6,248 nucleotides of DNA, from contig CAMCBE010000127.1 of the NCBI GenBank assembly GCA_945872805.1, positions 1 through 6,248 of the forward strand. The letters are read 5' to 3'. The translations under genes were made by a program, and so were the position numbers. This DNA is from Chitinophaga pinensis. GTDB lineage: Bacteria > Bacteroidota > Bacteroidia > Chitinophagales > Chitinophagaceae. Each line of letters begins with the position of its first letter. Position 1 is the first letter of the stretch. Positions 5,389 through 6,248 of this stretch are shown here, piece by piece. Below the pieces are notes generated by a model. That model saw only the letters and a list, made by a program, of their open reading frames with translations, was not told the origin of the DNA and did no database searches.

Positions 5389-5424
5389 CAAAGAAAATGC
5401 TTTTTTATTACTCTACCAAACGTA
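5389..5424 (-). promoter_or_regulatory. Candidate promoter(s) of the peroxiredoxin gene
   Basis: On the - strand, TACGTTTG (5424-5417) matches the Bacteroidota -7 consensus TAnnTTTG. Its -33 region is poor (TTTT near 5445-5442, no TTG), and the leader would be about 40 nt and A/T-rich. The same TTTG (5420-5417) lies exactly 20 bp upstream of TTTCTTTG (5396-5389), a one-mismatch -7 element, so it could instead serve as the -33 of a closer promoter with an approximately 15-nt leader. Which is used cannot be decided from sequence. The rest of the 139-bp gap to dinB shows no RNA gene or clear terminator. Confidence 0.45.
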
Positions 5425-5509
5425 TAGACTTTATTTTATCTAAAAGTATATTTACGCATAGTTTTCACACCCCATTAAATCAGGTATCATGACTAAATCT
5501 CGGAACTAT

Positions 5510-6248
5510 TTAATCTCCCCTATTAATGGATTTTTTACCAAATCGTTTCTTAACATTATCAATAGCCCCGTACAACTTCTCTTTTTTTAGGCTATTTTCA
5601 AAAAGGTTAGTTTGAACACTATGCTCAACCAAATCACTAAATCGGACACCGATGAGTCTAAGGGATTTTTGTTGATCATATAACTGAAGAAATAAATCCC
5701 GTATTACTTTAATCAGTTCATCGTCATAGGAACTGGGAAGTATAGCAACTTGCTTGGTTTGGGTTGTGAAGTCAGGATAACGCAACTTCACGGCTACGCA
5801 TCGAGTCATTTTTGACTCTTGCCTTAGTTGATGCCCTAATTTCTCAGTCATCTTCAATAGCTCTGCATATAAAAAATCAAGGTCGTTGGTATTTTCGAAA
5901 AATGTCTGCTCAGTAGAAATAGATTTTGCTTCATGATGTGTATGGATAGCACCCTGGTATGCGCCTAGTGATTTTTGCCTCAACACATCTGCATATTTCC
6001 CAATATATTGTTCTAGCAGTTGTGTAGGAAATAAGGAAAGATCATGAATGGTTAAAATACCCAATGTATTCAATGTCTTGAGCATATGTGCACCAACACC
6101 GGGAATTTCGCCAACAGGCATTGGCGCTAAAAACTCCTGCTCTTTTCCGGCTAGGATATGTAAATACCCATTTGGCTTAGCTGCATTCGTCGCCATTTTG
6201 GCCACCATTTTATTGGATGCAAGTCCAAATGATATGGGCAACTTGGTG
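5510..6248 (-). CDS. dinB: DNA polymerase IV (DinB, Y-family), N-terminus beyond the window edge
   Basis: Error-prone Y-family polymerase for translesion synthesis. The frame is open to the right edge; a TTG at 6241 is internal, since TKLPISFGLASNK continues the family motif (S-x-G-[IL]-A-x-N-K). About 245 codons are visible, and around 110 residues carrying the catalytic carboxylates (the first Asp and the SIDE motif) lie outside. Visible parts are the end of the palm (SFGLASNKMVAKMATN, then KPNG), the thumb helix-hairpin-helix EIPGVGAHMLKTLNTLGI (45-62 from the TTG), the little-finger domain starting at SISTEQTFFENT (107-118), and a C-terminal sliding-clamp-binding pentapeptide QTNLF (210-214). 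The basic tail KKRFGKKSINRGD is typical of Bacteroidota DinB. It is upstream of the peroxiredoxin on the same strand, separated by 139 bp with that gene's own promoter candidates. Confidence 0.95.
   Translation of the reverse strand, partial: TKLPISFGLASNKMVAKMATNAAKPNGYLHILAGKEQEFLAPMPVGEIPGVGAHMLKTLNTLGILTIHDLSLFPTQLLEQYIGKYADVLRQKSLGAYQGAIHTHHEAKSISTEQTFFENTNDLDFLYAELLKMTEKLGHQLRQESKMTRCVAVKLRYPDFTTQTKQVAILPSSYDDELIKVIRDLFLQLYDQQKSLRLIGVRFSDLVEHSVQTNLFENSLKKEKLYGAIDNVKKRFGKKSINRGD

Noticed and set aside
5425..5509. Small RNA or riboswitch between dinB and the peroxiredoxin gene
   Set aside because: The gap is AT-rich without stable stems or recognisable aptamer motifs; only promoter-like elements are supported, and those lie at 5389-5424.

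Overview
The window looks like an AT-rich chromosomal segment from a Bacteroidota bacterium (Cytophagia/Sphingobacteriia/Chitinophagia-like). Three things point there. The HisRS, RlmN, DinB and S4-containing pseudouridine synthase sequences have the Bacteroidota look, which is a judgement from memory and not a search. Two intergenic regions carry the -7 element TAnnTTTG typical of this phylum. The visible start codons lack Shine-Dalgarno sequences. Housekeeping genes fill most of the window, and no phage, plasmid, CRISPR or defence genes are visible.

Layout: hisS enters from the left edge on the + strand, lacking its N-terminus, and ends at 1271. Everything after it is on the - strand. Read in the direction of transcription, from right to left, these are: dinB (DNA polymerase IV, cut by the right edge), a Prx6-type 1-Cys peroxiredoxin, rlmN (23S rRNA/tRNA m2A methyltransferase), an RsuA/RluB-type pseudouridine synthase with an S4 domain and a lysine-rich N-terminal extension, and an RluA-type pseudouridine synthase that converges on hisS with only 7 bp between the stop codons. 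Three consecutive genes (rlmN and the two pseudouridine synthases) modify rRNA/tRNA and sit beside an aminoacyl-tRNA synthetase, so the left two thirds is a translation and RNA-modification neighbourhood. The peroxiredoxin and dinB relate to oxidative and DNA damage, but nothing in the sequence shows joint regulation.

The most unusual part is the 518-bp gap between the peroxiredoxin and rlmN (4217-4734). It is almost entirely short tandem repeats. The right block (4515-4724) is built from the heptamer TTGCCTA and the octamer TTGCCTCC. The left block (4241-4440) carries related units in the opposite orientation (GGCAAGG, GGCAATA) plus about 50-bp higher-order units. The two blocks flank a 12-bp-stem hairpin with a T-tract that looks like the peroxiredoxin terminator, and their outer ends match as a 15-bp perfect inverted repeat. 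The rlmN promoter (TTG-N19-TATCTTTG) lies at the left edge and appears to take its -33 TTG from the outermost repeat. Its -7 element is 4 bp from the ATG, which predicts a leaderless or nearly leaderless rlmN mRNA. A smaller, related 7-bp-period array (GTTRGGR) lies between the two pseudouridine synthase genes at 2013-2063.

The repeats also mislead gene callers. An open frame runs through the left block into rlmN and would add a spurious 79-residue hydrophobic N-terminus. The right block is open in all three + frames, giving Leu/Pro/Ile/Ala/Tyr/Cys-repeat pseudo-proteins. I found no convincing new protein system; the repeat/terminator/promoter composite is the item most worth follow-up.
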